Source: Massospora cicadina | Lineage: Eukaryota > Entomophthoromycota > Entomophthoromycetes > Entomophthorales > Entomophthoraceae | NCBI GenBank assembly: GCA_022478985.1 | Contig: JAKSZP010014540.1 | Coordinates: 145,695 to 209,694, forward strand | Direction of reading: 5' to 3' | DNA length: 64,000 bases | Part shown: in pieces, positions 24,014 to 37,099 of the stretch | How the letters are laid out: every line of letters begins with the position of its first letter | Position numbering within the stretch: position 1 is the stretch's first letter | Program-made: the position numbers and the translations under genes | Notes under the pieces: model-generated | The model's input: only the letters and a program-made list of their open reading frames with translations | The model's database searches: none | What the model was told of the DNA's origin: nothing

Positions 24014-25440
24014 ATGACACTCTCTAATATGGATTCTATTAACAAATTCCTGGCAGATTTGGCCAGAAGAAACAGTGACGTTGAGATGGAAACTAAAGTC
24101 AAGGCCATCTCAAATTATTTTACCAGTCAACACAAATCTGCAACTGATACCTCCTACACCCGTAATCTTGTCAATGTATGGGAGCTCATGAAGCAAAACC
24201 AATTGTCCTGAATAGGGATGAGGATGATGCCTTGAACAACAAGGAGTTTTCAAAAATTTGGACGGTTGTGTTGAGATTACAGGCCAGAAACACAGAACTT
24301 ACTCAGAATATCTGGGAACTCAGAATGCAATTATCAACTGCAAATTCCCGAGTAGATAGTATAGGGAAAGACAATAAGAGCATAGCATCTAATCAAGCTT
24401 TATTCAAAGAAAATCCTAACAACCTCAAGAAACAAAGCAGCCAATACTCATTCAGCTTTGACAAAAGAAAAGTAGGAAAAAACACTGTCCATTCAGCCTA
24501 AAAACAGATTAAAAAACTAAGGGCCAAATTCAGGCATCAGAATTTAGTAGTTCAGAGCAATATTATCAAACTGATTCATTGGAAATGATACCAATGCAGA
24601 AACTGATCTCTCAACATATGTTCTATGCCTAGAGTACTGGCAGCAATCCTGACTCCAGACACATCCCAATGGGAAAGAGGGCCGATTATGAGTGACCTTA
24701 TTCTAAGACGCTCAAGAAGAAGTACAACCCCTGTGGCCAAAACAGGGCGAGATGACTTCAAACCATTTAATCTACCCAAGATTGATAAGGATGGAAACGT
24801 TCACTCTTTCCTTAAGTTATTTGAAAAAGCAATGAGAGGACCATCAGAACATTCAAAAGGATTGGCACTGATTAACGCACTCGATGCCCATAGCTGTGAC
24901 CTTGTTGTGCCCTATTTGGGAGATGATTGGTCCTATATGGATGCCAAAATTTCAATAACAAAACGGTTTGGAGGGCCTGAGAAACTAAAAACCCAAAAAA
25001 AGAGCTTCGTTATATTATATCAATCAGAAAGAGACTATTAAGGACTTTGCGGATAGACACTTCCATGAGGCACAAGTTCTGCATGGGTGCAATGCAATAG
25101 ATAAGTTTGACGCTAAGATTGCATTGGTTCACGCAATTATGCCCTTCTGTGAACTGCACAATGTCATGTTACCTGCATTAAATGGAAGCTTGGAAATCCA
25201 AGACCTCACCAATTACTTTAGAATCTGTTCCCGTAATTTCAACAAACCTAATTAGGCCAAGGATCAGCAAAAATCTCAATTTTTGGGCCCAAAAACAAAA
25301 TGATGTCCGACAAGGGGAAAAATTTCCAAAATATGAACCAAAAATTTGAGCAATAACAGCAAACAGGGCAGATTACATGCTACAAATGTGGTCAAATAGG
25401 GCACTTTGGTAGCCAATGATACAGAAGGTCCAAAAAAAAG
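24014..25440 (+). pseudogene. Gyp-4 gag, broken
   Basis: ATG at 24014 opens MTLSNMDSINKFLADLARRN. Open segments: 24014-24211, 24178-24501 (coiled-coil-like, polar), 24625-25041 (capsid-like, with FLKLFEKAMRG and ITKRFGGPEKL), then 25041-25260 in another frame. The nucleocapsid knuckle CYKCGQIGHFGSQ at 25378-25416 is complete except that the last Cys codon is TGA (25417-25419). Stops and frameshifts near 24211, 24499, 25040. Confidence 0.8.
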
Positions 25441-25719
25441 TCTGGGGTCACCTTTGCTCTAGAAATTAACATTGACAGTGAGGCGGGAAAAGAGAAGGTG
25501 GAGTAGAGGCATAATGCTATAACTCCACCGATTTTCAAACCATTCCACCTGACCCTGATAAGCTCTTTAAGGCCAAAGATGTTGCTGAAAATAACCTCAA
25601 CCATATTGGGGCTAATAATGTCATGATGGTCTCTACTTAGGCCACCGCAAAAGCAACTAAACCCTTGAAAATAACTAAAGAAGCCCAAGCAGAGGTATCA
25701 AATCTTACGAAAACAAATT

Positions 25720-26310
25720 ATTGATCAGGATTTTGATCTGCAATCCACATGTTCAGCCGATTTACCTAAGCTTAAAAATGTTCAAGTGGATATTCCCATG
25801 AAGACCTTAGCAGATAACTTCCCAGATATCTGCTCAAGCCTGAAAGCAAACTTGGAATCGGGCAATAGCCACCGCATTCACACAATAAATACCTCTGAAA
25901 ATACTCTGAATGTAATTATGTAGATATGGCAGTAAACAAGGTGAAAGTTAGGGCCATTGTTGATAGTGGCGCTCCTATCAATATAGTCAGTACAAAATTG
26001 GTTAAAAAACTGAAAATTGCGCCTTATGTTGCCCACTGTCAAGAATATGGAACAGCTGGAGCACATACAACTAAATAGCTGGGTGCATATAGTACCCTAC
26101 CACTCAGATTTGGAGCCATTGTAGTAACAGCACCTTCCATAGTGTTGCCAAATACAAACTATGATATCCTAATCGCGACTGAAGACCTAAGAAGATATGG
26201 AGTTGTTACCAATCATAAGGACGATACTCTCACCATTCTGGGACAGGCTATTTCACTTTATAAAACTGTAATAAGGCAGTTGAAAAAAAGAAAACCAGCC
26301 TATTCATAAA
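25720..26310 (+). pseudogene. Gyp-4 protease region
   Basis: The active site VRAIVDSGAPINIVS is intact, with Asp codon at 25962-25964. A later stretch YDILIATEDLRRYG is split by a substitution (read as NYDILIATED near 26157). Stops at 25920 and 26078 interrupt. Retroviral-like aspartic protease that would process Gag-Pol. Confidence 0.75.
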
Positions 26311-26699
26311 TCTGGCCTAAAAAGATGGAGTCATCCCAATTGAGTATTCCAAAGCTTGATTAAAGATAAAACTACTTCTTACTCAGATTGATGATCCAAA
26401 TGGCATTCCTTTTCAATCAAATCAGACCATCATTATACCATCCAGAGAACAAATAATCATCCTGACGGGACTAAAAATTAATATCCTGGAAGGCCTTTAT
26501 GGTGAAACATATCAATCATGGTCTAAATCTCGATTAAACCAAACATTGCCCCTAGTATTATCATTCTGGGCCACGCAGAGATACATATCTTATGTGCAAA
26601 CCTGAAAAATCAGCCCATTTCCATTAGGCGACATCAAACAATCACTTTACTGCATCTGTTCCCTACCAAGGAAACTCACTCATTCCGTGAGTTCAGAAC

Positions 26700-28200
26700 T
26701 TTAGTTGAATTAGTGCTCCCCAATAAAGATCAACTCAGCATAAATAATATTGTCCCTATGGCCAATTTAAGCAACCTGACCAACTCTGAGAAGGGCCAAG
26801 CTCAGGAGTTATTTTCTAAATATAAAGAAATATTCACACAAGATGATTTTGACTTGGGTTGTGCTAATGGTGTCACCCACAAAATTAATACTGGAGATCA
26901 TAAACTATTTGATTATGCCTGATTATACACTCAAAATCATCAGAAGAAGCAGTATCTAAGGAGATTAAGGAACACCTTGATTGCAGCATGCTAGTTCTTC
27001 AAAAAGTCCTTGAGCAGCACCAATTTTAATAGTAAAAAAGAAGTATGGAAGCAACCAAGTAGTCATCGATAATCAGAAGTTAATTAACATTACAAAGAAG
27101 GACTTGTACCTACTTCCATGAATCGATGATGCCTTGGATAGGCTGGGGATGCAAAGTTCTTCTCAGCAATGGATCTTATCAGCGGATATTGGCAAATAGA
27201 TTTTCTAAAGAGGAGCACGAGAGGAGTGCAATCATAACCCAAGAAGGCCTATTCCAGCCAACGAGAATTCCTCAAGGGCTCTGAAATGCCCCGGCCACAT
27301 TCCAACAGGCAATGGACACAATCCTTGGAGATTTAAAATTGTCATGTGTACTAGTGTACCTTGATGATATCAACATTTTCAGCCGCACTTTGATGACCAC
27401 CTGGAACACCTAGAGGAAGTTTTCAAAAGGCTAGCTGCTGAAAACTTGAAAATCAAGCCCAGAAAATGTCAGCTTTTTAAAGACTAACTGGAATACCTCA
27501 GATTTTTGATAGATAAAGTGGGTCTTTGGCCCCAACCCTCTAAGCTGGATGCCTTCTTTAAAAAGAAATGGCCCAAATACAAGCGCGATATTTAAGTATT
27601 CCTAGGCATGATCAGTTACTATCGCTGATTTGTCACTGACTCCACACAATTTGGAGAGCTGCTCTTCTATTTGCTTAATGATAAGGTCCCATTCGACTGG
27701 ACTCCAGCTTGCCAGGATGCATTTGACCAACTCCAATTGGCCCTATTAAGCGCACCTGTTCTTCAATATCCAGACTTTGATCGCGAATTTATTGCCCAAA
27801 CTGATGCATCCCAAAAGCAGTGGGGGCCATGTTATCCCAAGTTGGAGAAGATGGTGAAGAACATCCAGTTTCCTTCACTAGTCGGACCTTAAGCAATCAT
27901 GAAAGGAACTACACAGTGACAGAATGAGAATGCTTAGCTGTCATATATACGCTTGCAAGCAATTTTGGGTCTACCTTCATGGTACTTATTTTAAAGTTGT
28001 TACTAATCATGCTTCCCTAAGATGGTTAAATAACTTAAGAGAGCCTGAGGGCCAATTAGCCCGCTGGGCATTAAAGCTTAAGCCTATGACTACACTATCA
28101 AGCATTGAGCAGGTGCAAAACACCAAAACGCTGACTGTCTATCCTGACTACCCACCATCACAACACTTAGTCAGGCTGCTGATGAGTTGTTTATGAAAAT
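26700..28200 (+). pseudogene. Gyp-4 reverse transcriptase and RNase H, broken
   Basis: N-terminal 26713-26922 (EIFTQDDFDLGCANGV). RT palm near 27100-27480: SGYWQIDF near 27181, RIPQGL then a TGA where relatives have Cys, and the catalytic YLDD at 27357-27368 (VLVYLDDINIFS). RNase H follows at 27671-28100 with DWTPACQDAFDQL and VVTNHASLRWLNNL (relatives have TDH). Many stops, including one at the end of a YR(W)F motif near 27627. Confidence 0.83.
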
Positions 28201-28329
28201 GATCACCACAGAGTATCAGGATGAGCCCAAATCTGTCCAAAAATACAATAAGATCTACAAAAAATACAACTGTCAAAAACGAGATGCTATACAAGATCGT
28301 TGAGGACAAAAGTTTATTTGTCCAAGACC

Positions 28330-29370
28330 ATTGGCTGGACAGACTTAATTATGGCAGCGCATAAGGCCATTGGGCATGGCGGATTCAAGAAGACAAAAGA
28401 GCATCTGAAGCAATTTTACTACTGGAAGCCAATGAATTTCGAAATCCAATAAATGCTAGAATGCTGTGCAGAGTGCCAGGCAAAAAACCATTCCAAAAAG
28501 CACATCTTATTAGCTTGTTCATCCCAACTTTGCCTCGCACTCTGTATCTATTGATGTTGTTGGCCTGCTTCAACAAGCAATATGAAGGCCAAGTACATCA
28601 ATGTAACCATCAACCACTTGACTAAATGGGTTAAGGCCAAGGCCATTTGGGAAGCTGGAGCGGCAACTACCGCCAAGTTTGTACTTGAAAACATCATCCA
28701 CAAACATGGATGCCCTCAGGTTATTCTGACAAATAAAGGAACCAACTTTACTGCCAATGTCCTTGCCAAGCTCAATCAACTAATGGGAATATGTGGTGTG
28801 CTTTCTGCACTCTATCACCCCAAAACTAATGGTAAGGTTGAGCGTGCAAATGGGAGGTTGGTGAACATTGTCTGGAAATTAACCTTGTCCAAACCATCTG
28901 AATGGAGTACATTTCTAAGTTTGGCAGACTTTTCCTACAATATCTCTACCATTTGGCAGCCAGGATGTCTCCATTTCAAGTATTATATGGTAGACAACCG
29001 GCCCTACCAATGCTGCTATATTTGGCCCTGGAGGATACTGGCGAAAACACTTACCCTCAGTACATTGAGAAGCTTGCAGATGCCTTAATCAGACTACAAG
29101 CTCAAGCCTTCAACAACAGTTTTGCCAAGAAAAAGGCCTGACATCAAAAGAACTTAAAGAATCGCTACCCTCTAGCTGAATTCAAAGTTAATGATGAAGT
29201 TCTATTTTGTAACACCCATGGATTGGGTCAAATGCAAAAATTAGATCGCATATGGGTTGGGCTATTCAAAGTGATTGAGAAAACATCTAAGTTCATATAC
29301 ACCATCAAGGATATCAGGACCAGCCATATATACAACTGAGTCCATGCAAAATTCCTAAGAAGGTTTAATA
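28330..29370 (+). pseudogene. Gyp-4 integrase, broken
   Basis: HHCC-like region at 28350-28490 (GHGGFKKTKEHLKQFYYW, CAECQ). Core: SVSIDVVGLL near 28545 keeps the first catalytic Asp; INHLTKW replaces the usual IDHLTKW at 28609; the second catalytic Asp is Asn (LTNKGTNF, codon 28732-28734); the Glu in NGKVERANG is present. A GPY/F-like end at 29220-29370 contains IWVGLFKVIEK. Two Asp-to-Asn changes make it inactive even if frames were continuous. Confidence 0.85.
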
Positions 29371-29681
29371 GGTGGGCTGATTAAGAAAATAAAAAGTAAA
29401 AAAAACAACACAAAACCATAAAAATACAAAAACAAAACTAAAAAAAACTCAAAAAAACAAAAAAATTCTTACATACTAATAATTTTTTTAGTTTGCACTT
29501 GAGGTTGGGGAGGGGATCCAATATCAGACTTGATGGGCATTCACCCCATCATTCTTCAGACCCATCGGCTGGTTTAGCTGAAGTTACCAAATAGAAAAAC
29601 CAACTCTATTCTCTCTTGAGCGTTTGGACTGATAGAAAAGACCAACATAGGCTAATTGGGAATCCCAAGGCTTATGTTCAA
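29371..29681 (+). other. Gyp-4 post-integrase non-coding tail
   Basis: A-rich stretch at 29385-29465 with repeated AAAACA/AAAAAC, then a GC-balanced part running into the polypurine tract. No reading frame. Confidence 0.6.
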
Positions 29682-29696
29682 GTCAAGAGGGGGAGA
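29682..29696 (+). other. Gyp-4 polypurine tract
   Basis: GTCAAGAGGGGGAGA directly before the 3' LTR start TGTCAG. Confidence 0.75.
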
Positions 29697-30785
29697 TGTC
29701 AGATTCTGGTGGTTGACTCAAAAATAAGCCTTTGACAACCATCAGATCAAGCAGATTATCCTTTCAACGCTTGAACTAACACCTATATCCTCACCACAAA
29801 GCCTATTGCATCATACAATTTGGGCCAAATATCTCACCAACAATTTGATCAAGTATTTTATCAGGCGCTCGACCTGAATATGCTTGCATATTATGGCCAA
29901 ACATCCTATAAATCAAATCTCAGCAATTGGTCCCGTTCATTGGGAACAAAATCAACTTAATCTTATATAAAACTATTCGGGGATGATCTGAAGTTAACAT
30001 CTGAAAATCCCATGGACTTCAGACAAAAAACGTAACCAATTTCCTGCCTTAGGGTGAAATTCGTATGTTGATTCACGTAAATGGCACTATAGCACTTGCA
30101 TGGACTGCCCAAAAGGGTTACCTAGTGCTACCAAGGAAGAGGCCTGCCAACGTCCCAATTAGGGGTGCGTCATTTACTTCAATTGAGTCCAAAATTTCAC
30201 AGAAGGTGTGATTTATCAGCAGTATGACGAAACCGAAATCCAGAAAATCTTAGGACAATTTTGCATGCTTTTATTGCAATTTTTGTACCTGAAATCCTCC
30301 TTATATGAGAGTATTTTGCCACCAATGAACCTAAGAAAAGGTTTCAGTCATAGGCCAAACTGAGTGGCAAAATGGCTGTTGAAATTTTGTGCTGGATGTG
30401 GCCAGGAGATGCCTTAGAGGTATAAATACTGGCGCCTGGCCTAATAACCATTATCAAATAAATAGCTTAAATAAAAGTTACAATTAATTTATCCCTTTTC
30501 TGGTTCTTATCCTGAATCCAACCTAGGAGAAGTGTCGACAAAATGGAAGGACAAATCCCCAGTTTGTATATAATACTTCCTCAGATGAAGTTCCTGATTA
30601 CAAAGGAAAAATTATGCCCAAAATTGGCCAGAAGAGTGGAGGTGAATTTAGTAGGCCTAGTGAGTTGCTAGATGGGTTGAATCCCGTAAACCACAGGCAT
30701 TATTGAGGATCAACCATCGGAACTTCAGTCCAAATAGACATGCAGGATACCAATTTTACAAGCAAGCGATCCTCAGATTTTGACA
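29697..30785 (+). repeat. Gyp-4 3' LTR
   Basis: 1,089 bp, ends TTTGACA followed by the ACCAT duplication. TATA-like TATAAATA at 30421-30428. Confidence 0.92.
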
Positions 30786-30790
30786 ACCAT

Positions 30791-32700
30791 GTTTATCTAA
30801 TTTGGCTAAGATGGCCCCAACGGCATAGTCTGAGTACGTCAGTGACAAAATGAAAGGTTTATTATAATCTGGGTGCCATAGGATAGGACGTTGCTGTAAT
30901 AGCTGTTTCATTGTCTTAAAAGCGGCCTTTTGCTCAGCACCCCAATAGAAAGGGGTATACTTCGTTAATATGTGAACAAGGGGCTCACTGAGTTGGTTGA
31001 ACTTAGGGATGAACTGATGGTAATACCCCATCATCCCTAGAAATACTTGAATATTCCATTGATTTTTAGGGGCCGGCATCTTTTATATGGTTTTGACCTT
31101 GTACTGCATGGGCTGATTAACTTCTTGTTAAATGGAATGGTCGAGGAAGTCCAATTTTCTTTAGAAGAAGATACACTTTGAGGGCTTCAACTTTATAATA
31201 GACTGACGTAACCGTTGGAACACCTCCTTCAAGTGATCAAGATGTTTGAAGGAAGTTTTAGAGAACATCATGATGTCATTAAGATAGATGATGACACAAA
31301 TTAACTTGAGGTCCTGCAAGATGTGATCCTTTGCACGCTGGAAAGAGGCAGGTGCGTTGCACAACCCTTGGGGTAATCATAGGGTTGGAAGAGACCTTCA
31401 CTACAAATAAAAGCGCATTTCTCCTGATCTTGAGGAGAAAGGTCGATTTTCCAATAGCCACTAGCCAAGTCCATAACAGAGAAAAAGTTAATGCTAAAGA
31501 TTTGAGACAGGGCGTCATCAATGCGAGGAATAGGATAGCTGTCCTTCTAAGTAAGGCTATTTAACTGACAATAATCCATTAATATCCTATAACCTCCGTT
31601 TTTCTTTTTAGTTAGTAAAAGAGGTGACGACCAAGGGCTTTGTGAATGAACAAGCAACCCCGCATCTAATAACTGCTGGAGATCTGTCCTGATTTGTTGC
31701 TCTTCCACCTTTGACTTACAGTAAGGTTTGGACCTAATAGGCCGGGCATCACCCACATCACTTGAGTGGCACCAGCCCTTTATGTGGCCATAGTCAGTAT
31801 CCAATTTAGAGAAGATGTCACTATATTCGTCCAGCAAGTTATGAGCTTTCTCCAACTCCTTGGGGTTATATTATCCGAAGTATTCACATATGGCAAGGTA
31901 CACACCATGTTGTCCATGGGTAAGCCCAAATCAGCCATAAAGCCAAAGGAGTGGATATTTTTATGTCCTCTACAGGGAGTAGGAAGCCTCTGCCAGTCTC
32001 CTGGTGTTTTCGTATAATCATATCCTTCCAGTGAGTTTTACCAGTAGGATGGTAATTGGCCTCTGATAGGCTGGGTCTAGTACTCCAGGCAATACACGAG
32101 ACTCCAAGGGACTAACACCTTCAATACTCATGGGGTGCAATAAACAATGACGTGGGATTTGAAGTGTGATCTTAGTGTCAACCACTCTTTGTTCACCAGG
32201 CTTAATGAATACCTCATCTGCAGCGTAGAAAGGGATACCATCCCCAGCATCCACTGAATTGGGTAATTTCTTTGTGTTGTGCCCAGAAGTGGAATAAGGC
32301 AAGGTCATAGATAAGAAGGGGTACTCAATTAGGCAAGAGTATCTGTGCTTGTTGAGCTCTATATCGGATAAGACTGAAAGGTACTTCATAATTGAGTTAT
32401 GAGAGGACCCCTTGCTTCATGTTAATTATTCCTTCATACTCGATCATAAATTGAGTGCCGATGAGCATATCATATGCATTGTTATCCAAAGCCACAGCAG
32501 GGGCTGATAGGATAAGCTTCCCAATTCAAATGGGAAGGGAAGAGTATGCCCCAATAGCACGAGTATTGTTGGGACCAGCGGTTACAAACTCTTGTGTGTA
32601 CTCCAACTGAGGCGCTATCTTTATTTTTTTAAAATCTTAGAGGAGATCATGTTGACTGGGAGCCAGTGTCCAGGATGCTAGTATTCGGACCTTTTGAATG
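30791..32700 (-). pseudogene. Gyp-3 protease, reverse transcriptase and RNase H N-terminal half, broken
   Basis: On the minus strand: protease active site DTGSQS near 32659-32670 followed by a stop; linker 32389-32018; RT 31855-31161 with RILMDYCQLN near 31580, FSVMDLASGYWKIDL near 31440, and the catalytic box YLND at 31275-31286 (normally YLDD). RNase H begins at 31079 (QVFLGMMGYYHQFI, FYWGAEQKAAF) and stops at 30791 where Gyp-4 inserted. Frameshifts at about 31550 and 31360. Confidence 0.85.
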
Positions 32701-33479
32701 AACACTTCAACCTTAGTGAGTGTTCCTCCAAATTTAGGTGACAAAGCTAAGAGCTCCTTGAGCCGGAAGGTGGAGATTAGCTTTCTAGTGGTCTCCGGGT
32801 ATTTATCCATGATGGATTTTGGGATGAACCCGCTGAAGAGGGCGATTCAATCCAGCTAAGAATTGGTCATTATCGCTGGCAGTGTCAATAACTTTTGGAC
32901 ACCCTAGAATTTGGCTGAGGTACGTTTCCTCAGGTATGATGGTCTGGTATACTCCTCCAGCATTCAAATGATCAGGCACTTCTACTTCTGCAGGAGCTCA
33001 CAATATGTAATAACCAACGTCATCACAACCCCCACCAGATTCTTCCCCATGAGTATTTGCAACAACGGGCAATGAAGAGATGGAGGTAGGGGGATGACTA
33101 CAGAGGATTGGGTAGCCTTAGAAGACTCATTGTCCAGCTTGGCTGGAAGGGAAGGTGCAGAGGCGTTAGTGCGCTGGTGTGGGTGTATGGTTGTTACAAC
33201 CTTACAGGGCTTTGATTAATTAAAAGGAGTGACAACCTTCTTAAGTTGCACTGAGGGAGCAGGTTTAGTAAGGAAGATAGGCACAGGTGGCCTCACTCCC
33301 AATTGATCAACAGGCGAATACTCCTTGATGATTAGATCTAAGGTTGGCACCTCAACTTCAGGTGGTGTGGCATACAAATGGAATTCAGCCACATATAACA
33401 AAGCTTCTTATGTCACGGATATTCATAAAATATCATTTCATTGAGATGATATGACGGGCTAGAGAGGGCTTAGAGGCTA

Positions 33480-33964
33480 GCCCAGTTAACAGGGCAGCAA
33501 TAGCATCAACAAGGGTAAGCATGTTTGAGGTTAACAACCTTTGTGCAGCAAGGTAAAAACGCTCAGCAAAGGCATTGGTTGATTCACCCTCATACATGCT
33601 AAGGCTCTAAAAGCCTGTTTTTCCCTGTGTAGACTTTGCTTTGATCCGAATTCAGCTAGAAAAGCCTTATTCACCTCTGGCCAGGTGTACCCAGGGTTCA
33701 GGTTGGGTACTATCATCTCTTGTGCTAATCGGCTTGACAAGGAAGGATGTGACGAACTTTTTGCTTGTCTGAGGCACCATCCATAGCAGCTTCATATATG
33801 TGCAGGAAGGTAGCAATGCTCCCTTCACCAAAGATGTATTTGTCCTTAAGGGGGAGTTTAAAAGAGAGCTGCTCAAGCTCCTCAAGGCGGGACAAAGCGC
33901 TTGCCAGTTGCTTTTCAAGAGCAACTATTTTTGTTGTACAGGGATCCCCTGTATTAAGCACCAT
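33480..33964 (-). pseudogene. Gyp-3 gag N-terminal part, broken
   Basis: ATG at 33964 follows the PBS at once (MVLNTGDPCTTKIVALEKQ). The frame 33964-33725 has a coiled-coil-like start and a capsid-like part (IATFLHIYEAAMDGASDK). A shift near 33725 leads to 33740-33531 (YTWPEVNKAFLAEFG). I could not find a clear CCHC knuckle in 32700-33480, which is otherwise Pro/Thr-rich low-complexity sequence with stops. Confidence 0.7.
33948..33963 (-). other. Gyp-3 primer-binding site
   Basis: On the minus strand TGGTGCTTAATACAGG, three bases after the 5' LTR, overlapping the gag start. Confidence 0.7.
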
Positions 33965-33966
33965 TT

Positions 33967-34701
33967 TGTAGGAATCCAGCTCAGTTATGCTCGCTTGGTG
34001 CTACTCCGATGGATCCCACAAAGGATTTAATGACATAAAATTTAAATAACTATAAAAATTGGTTTTTTATATTTTTTGATAGAAGCGTGGGGGTCAAAAC
34101 AAGAAGTGATCCCTTTTCAACTTTCAACAATTAATATTTATACTTTTTTTGAAGGTTGGAGGGATTTGAGGATAGGTTTGGAATAGCTTTGGAGCTTTCC
34201 AATTTGGGTAATATGTGTGTCAATCCTATCAGATCGTGGAGGGAAGTTAGGTAATTTTTGGGAAACTGACGTTGGAGTTTGGGGCAGAATATACCCATGC
34301 GACAGGGTTTTGATGTACCCCAACCAATCACCACTTGTTAATTTTTCTCCCTCAGAGGCCTGCCAGCACACCTATAAAAGGGGTGGCCCCTGCGCAGGTG
34401 TGGTGAAGGACTCAGTGCTGGTTGGGGAGTACCTTCCGCTGGTTTCCCAAGAGTCCATTGTGTGATCAGCAAAATCTGATCATTAGATTTTACTAAATGT
34501 GTCTGTGCAAATTTTTCTGGTGTTAACCCGATTTATGGGGTTCCACTGAGAATTGGTGTAGTTTTTTGGCTGTTCTATCAACAATCACTAGAATTGCTCA
34601 TAATGGCATCAGGGAATCACATATGGCTGACATTTCCCTTTTTCGGTGGAACTCAGCCTTTGACATTCTTATTTTTAAGCTGTAAAGGCAAATGTCTGAC
34701 A
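33967..34701 (-). repeat. Gyp-3 5' LTR
   Basis: 735 bp, pairs with 20634-21368. Followed on the plus strand by the GGAAG duplication at 34702-34706, after which Gyp-2 gag resumes. Confidence 0.9.
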
Positions 34702-34706
34702 GGAAG

Positions 34707-36122
34707 AACAAGTCGCAAGATGGAGGAAGGGATCAATAATGTAGCAAGTTTTTGGAACAAGTTAATTGGAAAAGTAACTTCATTAAAGAAGAAAGAAGGG
34801 GTCTTTTTTGAGAGGTTTTATATCTGTAAATGGAGCAGGATGGGATTGTGTTCATTTGAGAAATTTCAGCGTTGATATCAGGCGACTGATCAAGCAGGTC
34901 AAGGAGCTAAAAACTCACAAATGTTAATGTGATCCATTAGCAAGCAATGCTGAATAAAGAAGTCCTCATATGTTAATTGGGAAGTCAAATACCCCAAGAA
35001 ACATGCTGCTGCTTTTGCTGCCATTTTTGGAGATGACACCTAAAGTCACTTCCTAAATAAGCTGAGTGGCTGGACCTAGAGATTTGGCTAGAGATACCTC
35101 GAAGGAATATAAGGCATTGCTGAAATTGCTGACATTCCATCAGGATAACGCCCCAGCATTTTTCTGACTGTTTGATATGACCATGTATGGCTACGGTGAT
35201 CATCAAAAGGCATTGATGGTCATGAAATGCCTAGACACTGACTGTCAGAACTTAGTGTTGCCCCACCTGGAGGTGGACAGTTGGTAATATGTGGAGGCCA
35301 AGGTGGCCATCATGAAGGAATTTGGGAGTCCAACGCACATGTAGAAGTGCAAACAGGAGTTTGTGGGCATCCAGTTCCATAAAGATGAGTCTTTAGCAAT
35401 CTTCACGGATTGGTTCTACCAGGAGTCACAAATCCTGGTTGGAGCAAAGGTACTGGATGACTTCGATGCTAGAATCACATTACAAGTGGCCCTTTGGCCC
35501 TATCACAATTTGCACCGTATGATGTCTTCCATGTTTGCGACAGAAATTGCTACCTACCAAATGGTAGATAATTTGAAATTTTGCGCAACCTTTGATGCCC
35601 CAAACAGAAGTTTTAAATCTAATCCAGTATGCAATTTATTTCGTACAAAGGGGAATGAAGGTGCTAAAGTGACAAACAACAAAACCAGACCAGGGAATAA
35701 GCCTGAAGAATTCAGACGATGAATAAAAAAGGTCTGCTACCAATGTGGTGGAAAGGGACATTTCGCTGTGCACTGCAAGCAGTTGAAGGATCAAATCAAT
35801 GTGGTCCAAGAGAATTAGTCTGCTGCCACCAAGGAATCAGAAAAAGGGCCTGCAGCCTAAACAGGGAACAGTCTAGAGCTGCAGAGAAGCCTGTTCCTTC
35901 CAACATTATGAATGAGGAAATTGGTATCAGTGATCTGTTAGTGAACAAAGATTTACAGGATCAACTGTATCAGGTGGTCAATTTGGGCATAAACACAGTG
36001 ACCAGATCTGGGGCAAAAAATGACCCTGAGATAATCAAGGAGGTTGCCCGTCCATATGCCAACAACTGGCAGACAAGAATTGAGCCACTGAGAATCCTAA
36101 TGAATTGTCTGAAGTCCGATTA
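34707..36122 (+). pseudogene. Gyp-2 gag, main part, broken
   Basis: Resumes after Gyp-3. Capsid-like segments at 34720-34875 and 35363-35722 (FTDWFYQESQILVGAKVLDDFDARITLQ). The nucleocapsid knuckle CYQCGGKGHFAVHC is complete and intact at 35734-35776, the best preserved of the LTR elements here after Gyp-5. A spacer rich in charged residues follows. Stops at 35040, 35280 and 35720. Confidence 0.8.
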
Positions 36123-36640
36123 GGTGAGGCAAACCTGTTGATCCCCCTCAGCATGATAAAGGAATTGTTTCCTGATCTATCAGCACAAATTATTTACACC
36201 CTCGATTTGGCTGATAACACTGCTATACACTCAGTAAACACTATCTTACAATACTCAGAGTGTATGTATATAGACATTCAATTAAATCAAGTTTGGGTGA
36301 GGGCGATTGTCAACAGCGGAGCGCCCATTAACATTATCTCGACCAATCTGGTAAAGGAGATGAAAATTTCACCTGAAATGGAACACAAGAAGGAGTATGG
36401 GACAGCTGGGCTGAATACCACCATCTCATGTGGAGTGTATAGCACTTTGCCACTATGATTCAGGTACTTGGTGGTATCTGTTCCAGCAATAGTTTTGGTC
36501 AACTAAAACTATGACATTCTGATTGGGATGGAATTTCTACGCAAGTATGGAGCTAAATGTAACTTTGAGGATAAAACATTGACCATATTGGGTCAGACGT
36601 TATTATTGGTATATCATAAGGATGGAGAAGCTCCATTGAA
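36123..36640 (+). pseudogene. Gyp-2 protease, broken
   Basis: VRAIVNSGAPINIIS: the catalytic Asp codon is AAC at 36312-36314. The C-terminal YDILIGMEFLRKYGA at about 36508-36552 matches Gyp-1. In-frame stop near 36456. Confidence 0.78.
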
Positions 36641-37099
36641 TAGGAGAAAAACTTCATCAATAAAATATACAATGATGGCATTATCCCAATTTGATACCAA
36701 TTAGTTGGTCAGAAGCAATGAGAAATGCTGACGGAGATTCTAGAGAACCAGGGAATTTCACTGAGGATCAAGAATGAGACGACCATACTGCCAGGATCGC
36801 AGATGATAGTCGACATGGGGTTGATTTTGGAGATACCTGAGCTGTTGTATGGGGAGGTCAGAAGCCCCTGGAAGAAGTCCAGAGTAGATCCATGTGTGGC
36901 TCCTGGGATACTATGCTGGGCCATGGTTAAATTCGTGTTCTCCTGGCGAATTTAAGTGAAAAACTGATGAAGATAAGGAAGAATAAGATCACTACATTTG
37001 TTTATCTAATACCAATAGTCAAATTGAGGAGATTCCACGATTTTGGGACTCTTGATGAGATGGGATTACCAGCAGGGGTAACTGAGAGTATCAACCTAT

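Larger units (their letters stand above)
22923..30785 (+). mobile_element. Gyp-4, Ty3/Gypsy LTR retrotransposon, innermost of the triple nest
   Basis: TSD ACCAT at 22918-22922 and 30786-30790. LTRs 22923-23992 (1,070 bp) and 29697-30785 (1,089 bp), TGTCAG...TTTGACA. PBS at 23995, gag from 24014, protease, RT, RNase H, integrase, polypurine tract at 29682-29696. Length 7.9 kb. Inserted in the opposite orientation to its host Gyp-3, inside the RNase H. It is the most recent LTR insertion of this branch by position, yet its genes are also broken. Confidence 0.95.
20634..34701 (-). mobile_element. Gyp-3, Ty3/Gypsy LTR retrotransposon on the minus strand, nested in Gyp-2 gag
   Basis: TSD GGAAG at 20629-20633 and 34702-34706. 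Both LTRs are 735 bp (20634-21368 and 33967-34701). On the minus strand the order is 5' LTR (33967-34701), PBS, gag, protease, RT, RNase H (cut by Gyp-4), integrase, polypurine tract, 3' LTR. Net length about 6.2 kb. The LTRs are unrelated to those of Gyp-1 and Gyp-2. Confidence 0.93.
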
